A stretch of 64,000 nucleotides of DNA, taken from NCBI RefSeq assembly GCF_000715505.1, contig NZ_JHEH01000015.1, positions 1-64,000 on the forward strand. Reading direction: 5' to 3'. Below are positions 26,774 to 37,345 of the stretch, piece by piece; the stretch's first letter is position 1; every line of letters begins with the position of its first letter. Source of the stretch: Thioclava dalianensis (GTDB lineage: Bacteria > Pseudomonadota > Alphaproteobacteria > Rhodobacterales > Rhodobacteraceae). Position numbers and translations under genes: made by a program. Below the pieces are notes generated by a model that was given only the letters and a program-made list of their open reading frames with translations, made no database searches and had not been told where the DNA came from.

Positions 26774-27421
26774 TCAGCGCAAAATCGGCGCGATCTGCGC
26801 GGCGATCAGGGCCGAGCCCTTCGGTGAGGGATGAATGCGGTCGGAGGCGAATAGCGACGGATCCTCTGGGCTGAACGCCTCATCGAGATCTACCAGCGTC
26901 ACCCCCGCATCGGCGCCCGCCATCCGAGACAGCCGGTCTTCCAGCACCTGATAGGGCGCCTCGCAGGCAGTCCCGGCATAACGCGGCGCGGTATAGTAAT
27001 CGGCCCAGATGACGCGCGCGCCCCGTGCGCGCAGATCGGCCACGAGGCTCGGGATAGCACCACGCTTGCCATCCTCAGAGATCAGCCGATCCAGCACCGG
27101 CCCGCAATCGGAACACTCACACTGGCCACTCAAATCATTCGCGCCGCCGTCAAGCACGACCCATTGCGCGCGCACGCTCTCAAGCTGGTTCGGGATATTG
27201 AACGCCCCGCGCCCAGAGGTGATCCGGGCCAGCGACAGGGACACATCGCCGACCGGCTCGCGCAGCTCTTGCTGCAAGACATCCGCAACCGAGCCTCCGC
27301 TGCCCCGGTTCCACGCCATGATGGAATCCCCGGCCACGACGACACGCGCGCCATCGGGCACGCCGCGTCCGCAGGCCGAAAGCAGTCCAAGGCTGAGGGC
27401 AAGACACATCCACCGGGTCAT
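26774..27421 (-). CDS. SGNH/GDSL-family lipoprotein hydrolase
   Basis: This 215-residue protein has a lipoprotein signal with the lipobox LSAC (cysteine near residue 17). The SGNH blocks follow: GDSIMAW with the serine nucleophile, the GGAND block and the DRIHPSPKG block with the catalytic aspartate and histidine. It is expected to be an esterase or lipase-like enzyme anchored to a membrane facing the periplasm. The substrate is unknown. Between GGAND and the next block it has an unusual cysteine cluster, GQCECSDCG, which may form disulfides. Confidence 0.85.
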   Translation of the reverse strand: MTRWMCLALSLGLLSACGRGVPDGARVVVAGDSIMAWNRGSGGSVADVLQQELREPVGDVSLSLARITSGRGAFNIPNQLESVRAQWVVLDGGANDLSGQCECSDCGPVLDRLISEDGKRGAIPSLVADLRARGARVIWADYYTAPRYAGTACEAPYQVLEDRLSRMAGADAGVTLVDLDEAFSPEDPSLFASDRIHPSPKGSALIAAQIAPILR

Positions 27422-27494
27422 GATCTTGATGTATAGCTCACGCGCCCGAGATCAATGTTTGACCGCGTTGTGAGGGCTGAATTTCATGCAGCGC

Positions 27495-28274
27495 TTAAAG
27501 CGTGAATGCCGCGCGGAAAGCCGCAAGCGCGGCCTCTTCATTCCCTTGCGCAAAGGCCTCCATCGCCACCGGACCGCGATAGCCCATCCGCTGCAAGGCG
27601 CGTGCGACACCGGCGAAATTGATCTCGCCCGTGCCCGGCTCAAACCGGCCCGGATTGTCGGCGACCTGAATTTCGCCGATCCAAGGCAGGCAAGCCTCGC
27701 ACCAGCGGATCAGATCTCCCTCGCCGATCTGCGTGTGATAAAGGTCCAGATTGATCCGCAGCTCGGGGCGGTCCACCGAAGAGACCAGCGCCAGCACCTC
27801 CGATGTCGAGCCAAACGGACAGCCCGGATGATCGAAGGGGTTGAGGTTTTCGAGCACGAATTGCACCCCCTCCGCCTCGGCCAGATCGCAAATCCGGTGC
27901 AGCGTATCGCGCGCGCGCTCCACCATGCCGGGCGCGAAGGCCCCGTTATGAGGGATCGGCAACCCGCCCTCGCCCAACCCCGTGCCATGCAGGTTGAGCC
28001 GCGACACACCCAGACGCTTGCCGATCTGCACGGTCTCGCGGGCCGAGCGCAGCAGCGTCTCGGCACCCTCCGGATCGCTGAGCCGCCCCTGCAGATAGCC
28101 GTTCATGATCGTGTAATCCGCGCCCACCGCCTCAAGCTTTTGAAGGTCGTGCGCGGGCCAGTTCCAAAGCCCCACGCCAAAGCCCATCTCGGTCAGGCGG
28201 GCTGCGCGCCACTCAATCGGGCGGTCGCGCCAGAGCATCTCGGCGCAGGCCGCAAGTTGAAACGGTTGTTCCAT
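27495..28274 (-). CDS. Hydroxypyruvate isomerase-like TIM-barrel protein
   Basis: This 259-residue protein belongs to the sugar phosphate isomerase/epimerase (AP endonuclease 2-like) barrel family, closest in pattern to Hyi hydroxypyruvate isomerases. Metal-binding acidic and histidine residues are visible in VLENLNPFDHPG, NLDLYHTQIGEGD and IGEIQVADNPGR. It is the last gene of the inositol operon, 25 bases after iolB. A role as a ketose-type isomerase on an inositol-derived intermediate (as proposed for IolI) is an inference. The ATG at 28274 follows GGGAGG by six bases; a GTG at 28277 is an alternative. Confidence 0.8.
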   Translation of the reverse strand: MEQPFQLAACAEMLWRDRPIEWRAARLTEMGFGVGLWNWPAHDLQKLEAVGADYTIMNGYLQGRLSDPEGAETLLRSARETVQIGKRLGVSRLNLHGTGLGEGGLPIPHNGAFAPGMVERARDTLHRICDLAEAEGVQFVLENLNPFDHPGCPFGSTSEVLALVSSVDRPELRINLDLYHTQIGEGDLIRWCEACLPWIGEIQVADNPGRFEPGTGEINFAGVARALQRMGYRGPVAMEAFAQGNEEAALAAFRAAFTL

Positions 28275-28299
28275 CACATTCCTCCCTCAGCGCGGCCTC

Positions 28300-29106
28300 T
28301 CAGGCGTCGCGATCCATGATCCATTGCACCGCCGGATCGGCCTGAAACCGCCAGTTGCGGCGCGGGCCTGCCATGACGTTGAGGTAATACATCTCAAAGC
28401 CGTAAGGCGCGCCGCAGGGGTGGTGTCCGCGCGGCACCAAAACCACATCGCCGTCGCTCACGGCCATCGTCTCATCAAGCGCACCATCCTCGGTATAGAC
28501 CCGCTGGATACCAAAGCCCTGCGCGGGGTTCAGGCGGTGATAATAGGTCTCTTCGAGATAGGTGATGCGCGGGAAATCATCCTCGTCATGGCGGTGGCTC
28601 GGATAGGAAGACCAATTGCCATCGGGCGTGAAGACCTCTGTGACCAGCAGGCTGTCGCAGTAATCCTCACCCTCCATCGCGATATTGTTGATGTAGCGCG
28701 TGTTATTCCCCTTGCCGCGCTGGGTGAGCGTGATCCCATCGGGCCCGATCCGGCGCGCCGGATGCCCGCCTTGGCCCGGTGCGCTGCAGACCGCGATGGT
28801 GCAATCGGTCTCGGCCACGGCCTCCCAATCCTGATCATTGGGCACATAGAGGCAATGCGGTGCTGTCTTTTCAAAGACACTCATCCGCTCGCCCAAAACC
28901 CCCCAATCCTGCCCGGCGGCCCTTATGGCGGCCTTGCCCTCGACCATCACGAGGATCACCTCACGCGAGCCTGTGGCCTCATGCGTCCGCTCGCCCGCCC
29001 GCAAGCGGTAAAGCGAGAACCCCACATAGCGCCAGCCCGCCGAATGCGGCGTGATCTCATGCACCTTGCCAGTCTGTCCGAAGGGTTTGCGAAGCAGGTC
29101 AGTCAT
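28300..29106 (-). CDS. iolB: 5-deoxy-glucuronate isomerase
   Basis: This 268-residue cupin enzyme interconverts 5-deoxyglucuronate and 5-keto-2-deoxygluconate in myo-inositol catabolism. The metal-site region reads PSHRHDEDDFPRITYLEETYYH and the C-terminus has PRGHHPCGAPYGFEMYYLNVM, both diagnostic. The ATG at 29106 overlaps the stop of the small membrane peptide gene (ATGA), and all other iol genes are directly upstream. Confidence 0.93.
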   Translation of the reverse strand: MTDLLRKPFGQTGKVHEITPHSAGWRYVGFSLYRLRAGERTHEATGSREVILVMVEGKAAIRAAGQDWGVLGERMSVFEKTAPHCLYVPNDQDWEAVAETDCTIAVCSAPGQGGHPARRIGPDGITLTQRGKGNNTRYINNIAMEGEDYCDSLLVTEVFTPDGNWSSYPSHRHDEDDFPRITYLEETYYHRLNPAQGFGIQRVYTEDGALDETMAVSDGDVVLVPRGHHPCGAPYGFEMYYLNVMAGPRRNWRFQADPAVQWIMDRDA

Positions 29107-29315
29107 GGGTTTTCTCTCGGGTTGAAGGTCACGAAGAGCCGATAGGCGGCGTATCCGCCTAGCGCGAGAAACAGGATGGCGAATAGCGGATCGCCCGCGA
29201 AAATCTCGAACACCCCCCAACCGAGGGCCACCACGGTCACCAAGATGCGCCGCCAAAGCGGACGGAACCACGGGTTGTCGAAATCGAAGATCCGGTTGAG
29301 GGACATCGCGTTCAC
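29103..29315 (-). CDS. Small two-helix membrane protein of the inositol operon
   Basis: This is a 70-residue protein (67 if the ATG at 29306 is used) with a charged aromatic N-terminus ([15 protein letters not shown]). Two hydrophobic segments, about residues 24-40 and 44-62, are separated by AGDPL, and the C-terminus is short and polar. The GTG start overlaps the iolE stop by four bases and its stop overlaps the iolB ATG by four bases, so it is embedded in the operon and very likely translated. I do not recognise a function. It could be a membrane anchor or accessory subunit of the inositol transporter or a catabolic enzyme. Confidence 0.75.
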   Translation of the reverse strand: MNAMSLNRIFDFDNPWFRPLWRRILVTVVALGWGVFEIFAGDPLFAILFLALGGYAAYRLFVTFNPRENP

Positions 29316-30226
29316 ACCTGTGCCGGGGCAATCAGCCCGGCCTCGCGCGCTGCCGATTTGAGCGTCTTGAGCCCAAGCGACTGGTATTCATGCGGGTTGC
29401 GCTGATCTGGGTCCTGCTCGGCCTCGATCACGATCCAGCCGTCATACCCGGCCTCTTTGAGGAGTTGCAGGAGCGGTGCGAACTCGACCCCGCCTTCGGG
29501 ATCGCCCGGCACGGTGAAGACGCCCGCACGCACGCCATCCATGAACGAGAGCCCCTCCTTGCGCACTCGCCCCATCACCTCGGGGCGCACATTCTTGGCG
29601 TGGAAATGGCGCACCCGATCGACATATTTGCGCAAGATCCGGGCCGGGTCCGCGCCGTGCCCGCCGAAGTAACAATGGCCCGCGTCGAACAATAGCTTGG
29701 TGGCCGGTCCCGTCGCTGCCATGAACGCGTCGATCTCGGCAGGCGTCTCGACCACCGTGCCCATGTGGTGGTGATAGACCAGATCGATGCCCTGCGCCGC
29801 GGTGAAGGTCGCAAGCGCCTCGATCTTGGCCCCGAACTCCGCCATCGCAGCCGCGCTCAGCACTGCCTTTTCGCTCAGCGGCACGTCCAGCCCTTGCACC
29901 GAATTCGACGTCTCGCAGGCGATGCAAACGGTGCAGCCATTGTGTTTGAGCTTGTCGAGATGCGGCTGGATCGCTGCCATCTCGGCCTCGACCGACTGGG
30001 TCAGAAGGTTGAGCGAATACCAGCCCGACACGAAAGCCAGCCCGTAGCCGCCCAGCAATTGGCGCAGCGCCTCCGGGTCGTCCTGTGGCCAGCGATGGCC
30101 GTTCTCGATCCCCTCGAAACCGATCTCGGCGGCCTCGCGCAGGATCTGCTCGGTCGGAATATGCGCGCCCAGCGAATGGTCATCATCATTGGCCCAGGCG
30201 ATCGGATTGGTGCCGAAACGGATCAT
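29312..30226 (-). CDS. iolE: Inosose dehydratase
   Basis: This 304-residue TIM-barrel protein dehydrates scyllo-inosose, the second step of inositol breakdown. Family marks are [14 protein letters not shown] at the N-terminus, [26 protein letters not shown] and [13 protein letters not shown], containing the metal ligands. The ATG at 30226 is just after the iolD stop (11-base gap) and follows GAGG. The stop overlaps the small membrane peptide gene. Confidence 0.94.
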   Translation of the reverse strand: MIRFGTNPIAWANDDDHSLGAHIPTEQILREAAEIGFEGIENGHRWPQDDPEALRQLLGGYGLAFVSGWYSLNLLTQSVEAEMAAIQPHLDKLKHNGCTVCIACETSNSVQGLDVPLSEKAVLSAAAMAEFGAKIEALATFTAAQGIDLVYHHHMGTVVETPAEIDAFMAATGPATKLLFDAGHCYFGGHGADPARILRKYVDRVRHFHAKNVRPEVMGRVRKEGLSFMDGVRAGVFTVPGDPEGGVEFAPLLQLLKEAGYDGWIVIEAEQDPDQRNPHEYQSLGLKTLKSAAREAGLIAPAQV

Positions 30227-30237
30227 CTCAGGTCTCC

Positions 30238-32094
30238 TCAATTCACCAGTTGCGCATTGGCGATCTGGCTCAGGTATTGTGCGAAGCGGTCGCGTTGTTT
30301 TTGGCGATCTGACACCTCGGGTACCGCAACCTCCCAAAAGGCACCATGCGCGCCTGCACTGGTCTCAAGCCCGGTGCCGGGGAAATCACGCGCATCGGTC
30401 TCGATCACGATCACGGTCGGGATCTCGCGCCCCCGCGCCGCCCTGATCTCGGCCTCAAGCGCATCCGTGCCCGCGACCTTCACCGCATGCGCGCCCATCG
30501 CCGCTGCATGGGCCGCGTAGTCGATCTCGGGCTGAGCCTCGATGGCGCAATCGACATACATGTTGTTGAACGCCTCGCCGCCGCAGCCCAAGGTCTGCAA
30601 ACGGTTGATGCAGCCATAGCCATGGTTGTCGGTCAACACGACCGTGAACGGCACGCGCCGCATCACCGCCGTCGCCAGCTCCGAATTGGCCATCATGTAG
30701 CTGCCATCGCCCACGAAACAGATCACCTCGCGCTCGGGCTGCGCAAGCTTGAGCCCCATCGCGCCCGCGATCTCATAACCCATGCAGCTAAAGCCATATT
30801 CCATGTGATAGCCGCCCTGAGAGGGCTTCCACAAAAGCTTGAGCGCGCCCGGCATCGTGCCTGCGGCACACATCGCCACCGCATCCACGCCCGTGGCCCG
30901 CTGAACCGCGCCGATCACCTGACCATCGGTGGGTTTGGCCGCCTGATCCTCGGGACGCGCGCAATAGGCATCGACCGCGCGCAGCCAGTCTTTGCGGGCC
31001 TCCGCATCGGGGGCCTCGGCCTGATAATCGCCAAGCGCCGCGCTCAGCATCTCCAGCGCGACCTTGGCATCGGCCACAAGACTTTCCGCCCCGTGCTTGG
31101 CCGCGTCATAGCCGTGGATATTGATCGAGACGAGCTTGGCCCCATCGCTCAGCAACGTGCGCGAGCCGGTGGTGAAATCCTGCAACCGCGTGCCGACCCC
31201 GATCACCAGATCGGCGGCCTGCAATGCTGCGTTTGCGGCAGCCGAGCCATCCACGCCCGCCGCGCCAAAGCTCATCGGGTGGTCCTGATCCAGCGCCGAT
31301 TTGCCGGCCTGCGTCTCTGCGACCGCGATCTGATGCGCGGTGGCGAAATCTGCCAGCGAAGCCTCGGCCTGCGCATAGATCACGCCGCCGCCCGCAATAA
31401 TAACCGGACGCTTGGCCGCCGTCACCATCTCGGCCACGCGGGCCAGCTCCCCCGCATCGGGGGCCGGACGGCGCATGCGCCAGACGCGCGGCTCGAAGAA
31501 CGCCACCGGGTAGTCAAAGGCTTCCGCCTGCGTATCTTGGCAAAACGCCAGCACGGCGGGGCCGCAATTGGCCGGGTCGGTCATCGCCCGCAGCGCGCGC
31601 GGCAAAGCGCTCAGAAGCTGTTCGGGCCGCGCGATCCGGTCGAAATAGCGCGACACCGGGCGGAAACAGTCATTGGCCGATACGGTGCCATCATCGAAAT
31701 CCTCGACCTGCTGCAGCACCGGATCGGGACGCCGCGTGGCAAACACATCCCCTGCCACGATCAGCATCGGCAGCCGGTTCACATGCGCAAGCGCCGCCGC
31801 CGTCACAAGGTTCGTAGCCCCCGGCCCAATGCTCGAAGTCACAGCCATCGCGCGCCTGCGCTTATGGCCTTTCGCATAGGCAATCGCGGCATGGCCCATC
31901 GTCTGCTCATTCTGCCCGCGCCACGTCGGAAACACGTCCCTGTAGGCATGCAGCGCCTCGCCGATCCCCGCCACATTGCCATGACCGAAAATCGCCCACA
32001 TCCCGTCGATGAACCGCACACCCTCCTCGGTCATCTGCACCGAGAGCCACTTCACCATCGCCTGTGCGGCGGTCAGCCGGATCGTCTCGCTCAT
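30238..32094 (-). CDS. iolD: 3D-(3,5/4)-trihydroxycyclohexane-1,2-dione hydrolase
   Basis: This 618-residue thiamine diphosphate enzyme opens the ring of the diketone formed by IolE. The N-terminal PYR domain has [12 protein letters not shown], the middle domain [12 protein letters not shown], and the C-terminal TPP-binding motif runs from [15 protein letters not shown] to [11 protein letters not shown]. The ATG at 32094 begins [17 protein letters not shown], the usual start. It follows iolC after a 102-base gap containing a repeat-like hairpin. Confidence 0.95.
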   Translation of the reverse strand: MSETIRLTAAQAMVKWLSVQMTEEGVRFIDGMWAIFGHGNVAGIGEALHAYRDVFPTWRGQNEQTMGHAAIAYAKGHKRRRAMAVTSSIGPGATNLVTAAALAHVNRLPMLIVAGDVFATRRPDPVLQQVEDFDDGTVSANDCFRPVSRYFDRIARPEQLLSALPRALRAMTDPANCGPAVLAFCQDTQAEAFDYPVAFFEPRVWRMRRPAPDAGELARVAEMVTAAKRPVIIAGGGVIYAQAEASLADFATAHQIAVAETQAGKSALDQDHPMSFGAAGVDGSAAANAALQAADLVIGVGTRLQDFTTGSRTLLSDGAKLVSINIHGYDAAKHGAESLVADAKVALEMLSAALGDYQAEAPDAEARKDWLRAVDAYCARPEDQAAKPTDGQVIGAVQRATGVDAVAMCAAGTMPGALKLLWKPSQGGYHMEYGFSCMGYEIAGAMGLKLAQPEREVICFVGDGSYMMANSELATAVMRRVPFTVVLTDNHGYGCINRLQTLGCGGEAFNNMYVDCAIEAQPEIDYAAHAAAMGAHAVKVAGTDALEAEIRAARGREIPTVIVIETDARDFPGTGLETSAGAHGAFWEVAVPEVSDRQKQRDRFAQYLSQIANAQLVN

Positions 32095-32131
32095 CTTACG
32101 TACCTCCAAAGGACCCAAGCCCTTAAATTCG

Positions 32132-32190
32132 ACTTCGTTCAAATATCCCGGGGGGCGGCCACGCCGCGGGGGCAGAGCCCCCTCCCCGCG
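32132..32190. repeat. GC-rich intergenic hairpin element between iolC and iolD
   Basis: The segment reads AAATTCGACTTCGTTCAAAT then ATCCCGGGGGGCGGCC, and ends in a hairpin whose core is GGGGGC-AGA-GCCCCC at 32168-32182. Its layout resembles repeated intergenic elements I recall from Rhodobacterales genomes; only one copy is in this window. It lies where an operon would need a processing or attenuation point. Confidence 0.4.
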
Positions 32191-32196
32191 CGCATC

Positions 32197-34110
32197 TCAC
32201 GCAGAGGCCGCAGCCCGCGCCTTATCCCATATCTCGCACAGCCGCGCGAAGCGGCTGGCCATCTGAGCCACGGCATCGGCATCGCTGATCTCTCCCTGCA
32301 TCCAGCCCCGTGCCGCATCGCCAAAGATCGTGCGGCCCACGGCAAAGCCTTTGACCAGATCAAAGCCCGCCGCCACCTCGAAACTTGCGGCCAGTTCGGC
32401 CTCGGGCGCATCGAGCCCCAAAACCACGATCCCGCGCGTGTGGCGGTCATACGCTTCGATAGCGGCCACGGCCTTCGCCCAGGCTTTCGCATCCGCCATC
32501 GGTTCCAGCTTCCACCAGTCCGGATAGACGCCGATCTCATAGAATTGCCGGATCAGCGTGGCGGTTGTGTCAGCATCTGTCGGAGCCACCTTGGAGGGGA
32601 TCACTTCGAGCAAAAACTCCAGCCCGTTGCGCCGCGCGGCTGTGAACAGCCGCTTGACCTCCGCCTCTTGGCGCGCCCGGGTTTCGGCATCGTCATCCGG
32701 ATGGCAAAAGACCAAAAGCTTCACCACCTCTTCGCGTGCCCATTGGGCGAGGCCGCCGCAATCGGGGCCGAGCTCACGCTCAAGCGCGATCGGGCGCGAA
32801 CCGGGCAGCTCGGTCGGACGCCCGATCCACAGGCCCGAGCCCGAGGCCGCGTGCAGCGCTTTGCGCCCGATCCGGTCGTCGCACAAAATCCCGTAGCCAG
32901 CGCGCCCGGCTTGCACCTGCTGCGCGGCCTTGAGGCACAGTTCCTTGAAGGCGCCGCCCTTCTCAAGACTGTAGCCCGGCATCTCTTCAAGCTGCATCCG
33001 ATGATCGAAGGCAAAGATGCGATACTCGTCCCAATCGGGCCGCGAGCGGGTGTGGCGCGTCGTCGACCAATGGATCTGCTCCAACTCTGGATCGTTGCGC
33101 AGATCGGGCTGTGTCACACCGCGCTTGAGGAAAAATTCCAGCTCGCTCAGCGACGGATAGGCAGGCGTGCAGCCATGGCGCGAGACCGCAAACGCCCCGC
33201 AGGCGTTCGCGTATTCCAGTGCCTTCGGCCATCTCTCGCCATCGAGCCAGCCCTTCATCAGCCCCGAGAAGAACCCGTCGCCCGCGCCCAGCACGTTGAA
33301 CACCTCAATCGGGAAGCCCGGACCGGTTTGCCCGTCATCGAGATTTTCGGGAATGTCGCCCTCGAAGGCCACCGCGCCGGCGGCCCCGCGTTTGCAGACC
33401 AGCGTCGCGCCCGAGACCTCGCGCACCGCGCGCAGCGCCGCCAGCGTGTCCGTCGAGCCGCCCGCGATGTGAAACTCCTCCTCGGTGCCCACGATCAGAT
33501 CGAAATGATGCAGCACCTCTTGCAGCTTGGCCGTCACCTCGGCGCTCTCGACAAACCGGCTCTCGCCATCGCCATGACCCGCCACGCCCCAGAGGTTCGG
33601 GCGATAGTCGATATCGAGCGCGGTCTTGGCACCCTGCGCCCGCGCCAGCTCCAGCGCGCGGACCACCGCCGCCCGCGTGCGCGGATGGCTCAGATGGGTA
33701 CCTGTGACCAGCACGCTGCGCGTCCGCGCGAGCAGCGCCTCATCGATATCCTCTTCGCTCAGCGCCATATCGGCGCAGTTCTCGCGGTAGAAGATCAACG
33801 GAAACTGCTCTTCGTCGCGAATGCCGAGGATCACCAGCGCGGTCAGCCGCTCCGGGTCGGTTTTCACACCGCTCACATCCACACCCTCGCGCAGCAATTG
33901 CTCGCGGATGAAGCGGCCCATATGTTCGTCGCCGACCCGCGTGATCAGCCCCGATTTCAGCCCCAGCCGGGCCGTCCCGCAGGCGATATTTGTGGGCGAG
34001 CCACCGATATATTTCTCGAACGAGCCCATATCTTCCAGCCGCCCGCCGATCTGCGCGCCATATAAATCCACGCCGGCCCGGCCAATCGTGATCACGTCGA
34101 GGTCTTTCAT
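32197..34110 (-). CDS. iolC: 5-dehydro-2-deoxygluconokinase fused to a DUF2090 domain
   Basis: This 637-residue protein has two parts. Residues 1-320 are a PfkB-type sugar kinase with [18 protein letters not shown] and the C-terminal [10 protein letters not shown] active-site loop. Residues about 330-630 are a DUF2090 TIM-barrel domain related to class I aldolases. It phosphorylates 5-keto-2-deoxygluconate; the second domain is annotated in related genomes as the 5-keto-2-deoxyphosphogluconate aldolase. No separate iolJ is in the operon, which supports that idea. The ATG overlaps the stop of the upstream dehydrogenase gene. Confidence 0.92.
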   Translation of the reverse strand: MKDLDVITIGRAGVDLYGAQIGGRLEDMGSFEKYIGGSPTNIACGTARLGLKSGLITRVGDEHMGRFIREQLLREGVDVSGVKTDPERLTALVILGIRDEEQFPLIFYRENCADMALSEEDIDEALLARTRSVLVTGTHLSHPRTRAAVVRALELARAQGAKTALDIDYRPNLWGVAGHGDGESRFVESAEVTAKLQEVLHHFDLIVGTEEEFHIAGGSTDTLAALRAVREVSGATLVCKRGAAGAVAFEGDIPENLDDGQTGPGFPIEVFNVLGAGDGFFSGLMKGWLDGERWPKALEYANACGAFAVSRHGCTPAYPSLSELEFFLKRGVTQPDLRNDPELEQIHWSTTRHTRSRPDWDEYRIFAFDHRMQLEEMPGYSLEKGGAFKELCLKAAQQVQAGRAGYGILCDDRIGRKALHAASGSGLWIGRPTELPGSRPIALERELGPDCGGLAQWAREEVVKLLVFCHPDDDAETRARQEAEVKRLFTAARRNGLEFLLEVIPSKVAPTDADTTATLIRQFYEIGVYPDWWKLEPMADAKAWAKAVAAIEAYDRHTRGIVVLGLDAPEAELAASFEVAAGFDLVKGFAVGRTIFGDAARGWMQGEISDADAVAQMASRFARLCEIWDKARAAASA

Positions 34111-35231
34111 GCCATATCTCCGATGCGGATCGGGCGTCCGTTTGAGCGTGCCATCGCGTGGATCACCTTCTCGATCTCCAGACCGGCTGCGAAATCCGGG
34201 CCCGGATTGGCCCCGCCCGCAATGGCCGCACTCAGGTCGCGCGCCTCGATCACTTTCTGTTCGTTAAAGCCAAAATTATGCCCCGGTGCCGGGCAGAAGG
34301 CGGCGAAATCGGGTTGATCGGGGCCGGTCAAATGCCGGGTGAACCCCGCCTCGCCCACGCGATGCAGCCAAAGCTCGTTCATGCTCTCCTGATCGAAAAC
34401 GAGAGTGCCTTCAGAGCCGTGAATCTCCCATTGCAGGCGGCATTTGCGGCCCCGTGCCACGCGCGACGTGGCAAAAGAGCCTTGCGCGCCGCTGGCAAAG
34501 CGAATGAGCGCCATCGCGCTATCCTCGTTCTCGACGGGCTTGGGACCGTCGGGAGAGCTGCGCTCGGGGATCGCGATCTGCGTCATCGCGGTCAGCTCCT
34601 CCACCGGTCCCATCAGCGCGACCATCTGAGAGACGAGGTGGCAGCCCAGATCGCCCAAGGCGCCAAGGCCGCCAGCCTCGCTCGTCATCCGCCAAGACCA
34701 CGGGAGGAGCGGGTCGGCGGAATAGTCTTCATCATAGACGCCCCGAAAGGCGCGCGGCGTCCCAATCACACCCTCCGAGACAAGCTTGCGCGCCATCTGG
34801 AAGGCAGGCGAGCGCAGATAATTATAGCCCAGCATCGTCACCTGCCCCGGATGGGCGCCTGCCAGATCAGCCATCGCCTGCGCATCCGCAAGCGTCAGCG
34901 CCATCGGCTTTTCCAGCCAGACATGCTTGCCCGCGCGCAAGGCGGCCTCTGCCATCGGGCGATGCAAGCCGTTGGGCGCGGTGATCGAAACCACATCCAC
35001 CGCAGGATCGGCACAGCTCGCCTGCCAGTCGGAACTTGCACGCGCAAAGCCAAACTGCGCGGCGTAACGCTCCGCCTGCTCGGCGGGCAGATCGCACAGG
35101 ATCTCAAGGCGTGGATGGGCGCCGCCGAACACGGTGGCCAGATTGCGCCACGCCATCGCGTGACATTTCCCCATAAAGCCCGTGCCGATCAGCGCGATCC
35201 CGAGCGATTTTGCGGGCAATGGACGCGACAT
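34107..35231 (-). CDS. Gfo/Idh/MocA-family dehydrogenase (second, inositol-related)
   Basis: This 374-residue NAD(P)-dependent oxidoreductase has the Rossmann motif [16 protein letters not shown] at residues 13-28, the catalytic EKPMAL lysine near residue 109, and [16 protein letters not shown] with the active-site histidine. It differs from the first dehydrogenase of the operon, iolG, in length and sequence. Paralogs in inositol operons can act on scyllo- or other inositol isomers, but the substrate here is an inference. The stop overlaps the iolC start by four bases. Confidence 0.88.
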   Translation of the reverse strand: MSRPLPAKSLGIALIGTGFMGKCHAMAWRNLATVFGGAHPRLEILCDLPAEQAERYAAQFGFARASSDWQASCADPAVDVVSITAPNGLHRPMAEAALRAGKHVWLEKPMALTLADAQAMADLAGAHPGQVTMLGYNYLRSPAFQMARKLVSEGVIGTPRAFRGVYDEDYSADPLLPWSWRMTSEAGGLGALGDLGCHLVSQMVALMGPVEELTAMTQIAIPERSSPDGPKPVENEDSAMALIRFASGAQGSFATSRVARGRKCRLQWEIHGSEGTLVFDQESMNELWLHRVGEAGFTRHLTGPDQPDFAAFCPAPGHNFGFNEQKVIEARDLSAAIAGGANPGPDFAAGLEIEKVIHAMARSNGRPIRIGDMA

Positions 35232-35294
35232 GTCGCTCTCCGTCTTTGAAAGTCCAGTGGATCGGACGCGACCTTGCCGCCGCGCCCGGCAATA

Positions 35295-36113
35295 TCAGAC
35301 CGTGCCGCCGAGCGAGCCCTCAAGCTGCGCCATCTCTTGGCCCCCCGCCATCAGGTCCTGCAGCGCGTTGGGCGTGATCTCGCCTTTGCCCGCCGTGCCC
35401 AGTGTCTTGCCGCGATTGAGCACGGTGAACCGGTCACCCACCGCCAGCGCGTGGCGCACGTTATGGCTGATGAAGACAACGCCAATGCCCTGCCTGCGCA
35501 CCTTGTCGATCGTGGCCAGCACGTTCGAGGTCTGACGCACGCCAAGCGCCGAGGTCGGCTCATCGAGGATCAGCACTTTCGCGCCGAAATAGACCGCGCG
35601 TGCAATGGCGACCGTCTGGCGCTCGCCGCCCGACAATGTCCCCACCGCCTGATCGGGGCCGCGCAGATTGATGCCCATCTTGCGCATCTCCTCGATGCAG
35701 ACCTCATTGGCATGTTTCACATCGAAGCGCTTGAAGGGCCCTGCCCCTTTCGTGGGCTCGCGGCCCATGAAGAAATTGCGGGTCACGCTCATCAGCGGGA
35801 TCATCGCGAGATCCTGAAACACCGTGGCGATCCCGGCCTCCATCGCGTCGCGCGGACTGGCGAAATTCATCGGCCTGTCCTCGAACAGGATCTCTCCCTC
35901 GGTCGGTTTGTGCACGCCCGACATCGTCTTGATGAAGGTCGATTTGCCCGCGCCGTTATCGCCCAGCAGGCAATGGCACTCGCCGGGGCGGATGTCGAAA
36001 CTGACGCCCGCCAGCGCGATCACATTGCCAAAGTGCTTCTTGATGCCGCGCATCTCGAGGATGGGCTTGGTGGTGGCGGGATCGCCGCTGTGGATTGCGG
36101 TTGCCTGTTCCAT
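35295..36113 (-). CDS. Inositol ABC transporter ATP-binding protein
   Basis: This 272-residue single-domain ATPase belongs to the CUT2 sugar transporter class. It has Walker A GDNGAGKS near residue 51, the signature LSGGERQ and Walker [12 protein letters not shown]. Most CUT2 ATPases have two domains; a one-domain form, as in fructose FrcA, must dimerise. Position between the permease and the dehydrogenase of the inositol operon assigns it to inositol import. Confidence 0.9.
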   Translation of the reverse strand: MEQATAIHSGDPATTKPILEMRGIKKHFGNVIALAGVSFDIRPGECHCLLGDNGAGKSTFIKTMSGVHKPTEGEILFEDRPMNFASPRDAMEAGIATVFQDLAMIPLMSVTRNFFMGREPTKGAGPFKRFDVKHANEVCIEEMRKMGINLRGPDQAVGTLSGGERQTVAIARAVYFGAKVLILDEPTSALGVRQTSNVLATIDKVRRQGIGVVFISHNVRHALAVGDRFTVLNRGKTLGTAGKGEITPNALQDLMAGGQEMAQLEGSLGGTV

Positions 36114-36114
36114 T

Positions 36115-37218
36115 TCAGCGTTCCCCCGTCACGCGCTTGCGGATCACGTTGTTGAAGATCACCGCGAGCAACAGCATTCCGCCCAGGAAAACCTGGAACC
36201 AGTCTTGATCAATCGTCGTATAGGTCAGCCCGATCACGACCATGCCGAAGATGATCGACCCGAAGAACGCACCAATGGCCGAGCCATAGCCCCCCGTCAG
36301 CAAGGTGCCGCCGATCACCGCCGCGATGATCGCCTCGAACTCCTTCTGGAAACCGCGCCGCGCATCGGTGGAACCCGCATCGATCACGGTCATGATCGCA
36401 ACGAGGGCCGCGCAGCAGGCGGTCACGACGAAAAGCGTGGTCTTTACCCGATTGACCGGCACGCCCGAATTGGAGGCCGCGTTGCGATCACCACCGGCTG
36501 CGAAAATCCAGTTGCCCGCAGGGGTGCGCAGCAAGACCCAGGTCGCCACAAGCGCAATGCCGATGAACCACAAGATCTCGACCGGCACGCCCGGCACTTT
36601 CGGGGCACCCGATTTGAACGTGTCGATCCAGCCCCATTTGGCGAGCGTCGAGAACAATCCGGTGAAGGCATCGCCCGAGAAGAACGGCGCGAGCCAGTCA
36701 TCGCCCACCGCATCGCGCACGCCGCGCAGCTGGGTCGAGCCGCCGGTGATGTATTTCAGCCCGACCAGCGAAAGGCCGCGCAAAATAAAGAGAAAGGCAA
36801 GTGTCACGATGAATGAGGGCAGCCCGGTGCGGATCACCAACTGGCCGTTCACCACGCCCATCAGCCCCGCAAAGACCAGCGTGCCGGGAATGGCCACGAT
36901 CAGCGGCAGGCCGAGATTGACCACGAGCGCGCCAAAGATCATGCCCGCAAAGGCCACCATCGAGCCGATCGAGAGGTCGAACTCGCCGCCGATCATCAAA
37001 AGCGATGCGCCGATGGCCAGAATGCCAAGCTGGGCGGCGGGAGTAAGGAAGTTCATGACCCCCGAGAGGGTGAACATCGCCCCGTTCGCGGTGAACATAA
37101 AGAAGATCGTCACAAGAACGAGCCCCGCAATCGCGCCCAGTTCGGGCCGCTTCATAAGACGCGCAAGGACGGTCTCTTGTCGCACGCGTTCATCGGTAAC
37201 CGTGGAGTCGGCTGGCAT
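36115..37218 (-). CDS. Inositol ABC transporter permease
   Basis: This 367-residue membrane protein is of the RbsC/IatP type, with about ten hydrophobic segments, the conserved [19 protein letters not shown] block and the cytoplasmic [18 protein letters not shown] loop. The ATG at 37218 was chosen because a sensible N-terminus starts there and GGGAG lies about seven bases upstream. One base separates its stop region from the ATPase gene. It forms the pore for an inositol-type sugar. Confidence 0.9.
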   Translation of the reverse strand: MPADSTVTDERVRQETVLARLMKRPELGAIAGLVLVTIFFMFTANGAMFTLSGVMNFLTPAAQLGILAIGASLLMIGGEFDLSIGSMVAFAGMIFGALVVNLGLPLIVAIPGTLVFAGLMGVVNGQLVIRTGLPSFIVTLAFLFILRGLSLVGLKYITGGSTQLRGVRDAVGDDWLAPFFSGDAFTGLFSTLAKWGWIDTFKSGAPKVPGVPVEILWFIGIALVATWVLLRTPAGNWIFAAGGDRNAASNSGVPVNRVKTTLFVVTACCAALVAIMTVIDAGSTDARRGFQKEFEAIIAAVIGGTLLTGGYGSAIGAFFGSIIFGMVVIGLTYTTIDQDWFQVFLGGMLLLAVIFNNVIRKRVTGER

Positions 37219-37284
37219 CTTACACTCCCTGAGAAATCTGCAGCGCGGCGCATCGCTCTGTAACGCTTTGTGGCGGCGCCGGTC

Positions 37285-37320
37285 GGGATGCGCGCGGCTC
37301 GCATAAGCAGCGCGCATCCC
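37285..37320 (-). terminator. Intercistronic hairpin between the binding-protein and permease genes
   Basis: A perfect 11-base-pair stem (GGGATGCGCGC / GCGCGCATCCC) with a 14-base loop lies 26 bases after the binding-protein stop codon. There is no T-tract on the minus strand, so it is more likely a 3'-end protecting structure that raises receptor synthesis relative to the membrane parts. Confidence 0.6.
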
Positions 37321-37345
37321 TGTGTCGCCTTTGATCCTGTGCGGA

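Noticed and set aside
30346-34065. A 1239-codon open frame on the plus strand
   Set aside because: It is antisense to iolD, iolC and neighbours, rich in arginine and histidine with no family resemblance; it is an artefact of high GC3 on the coding strand.
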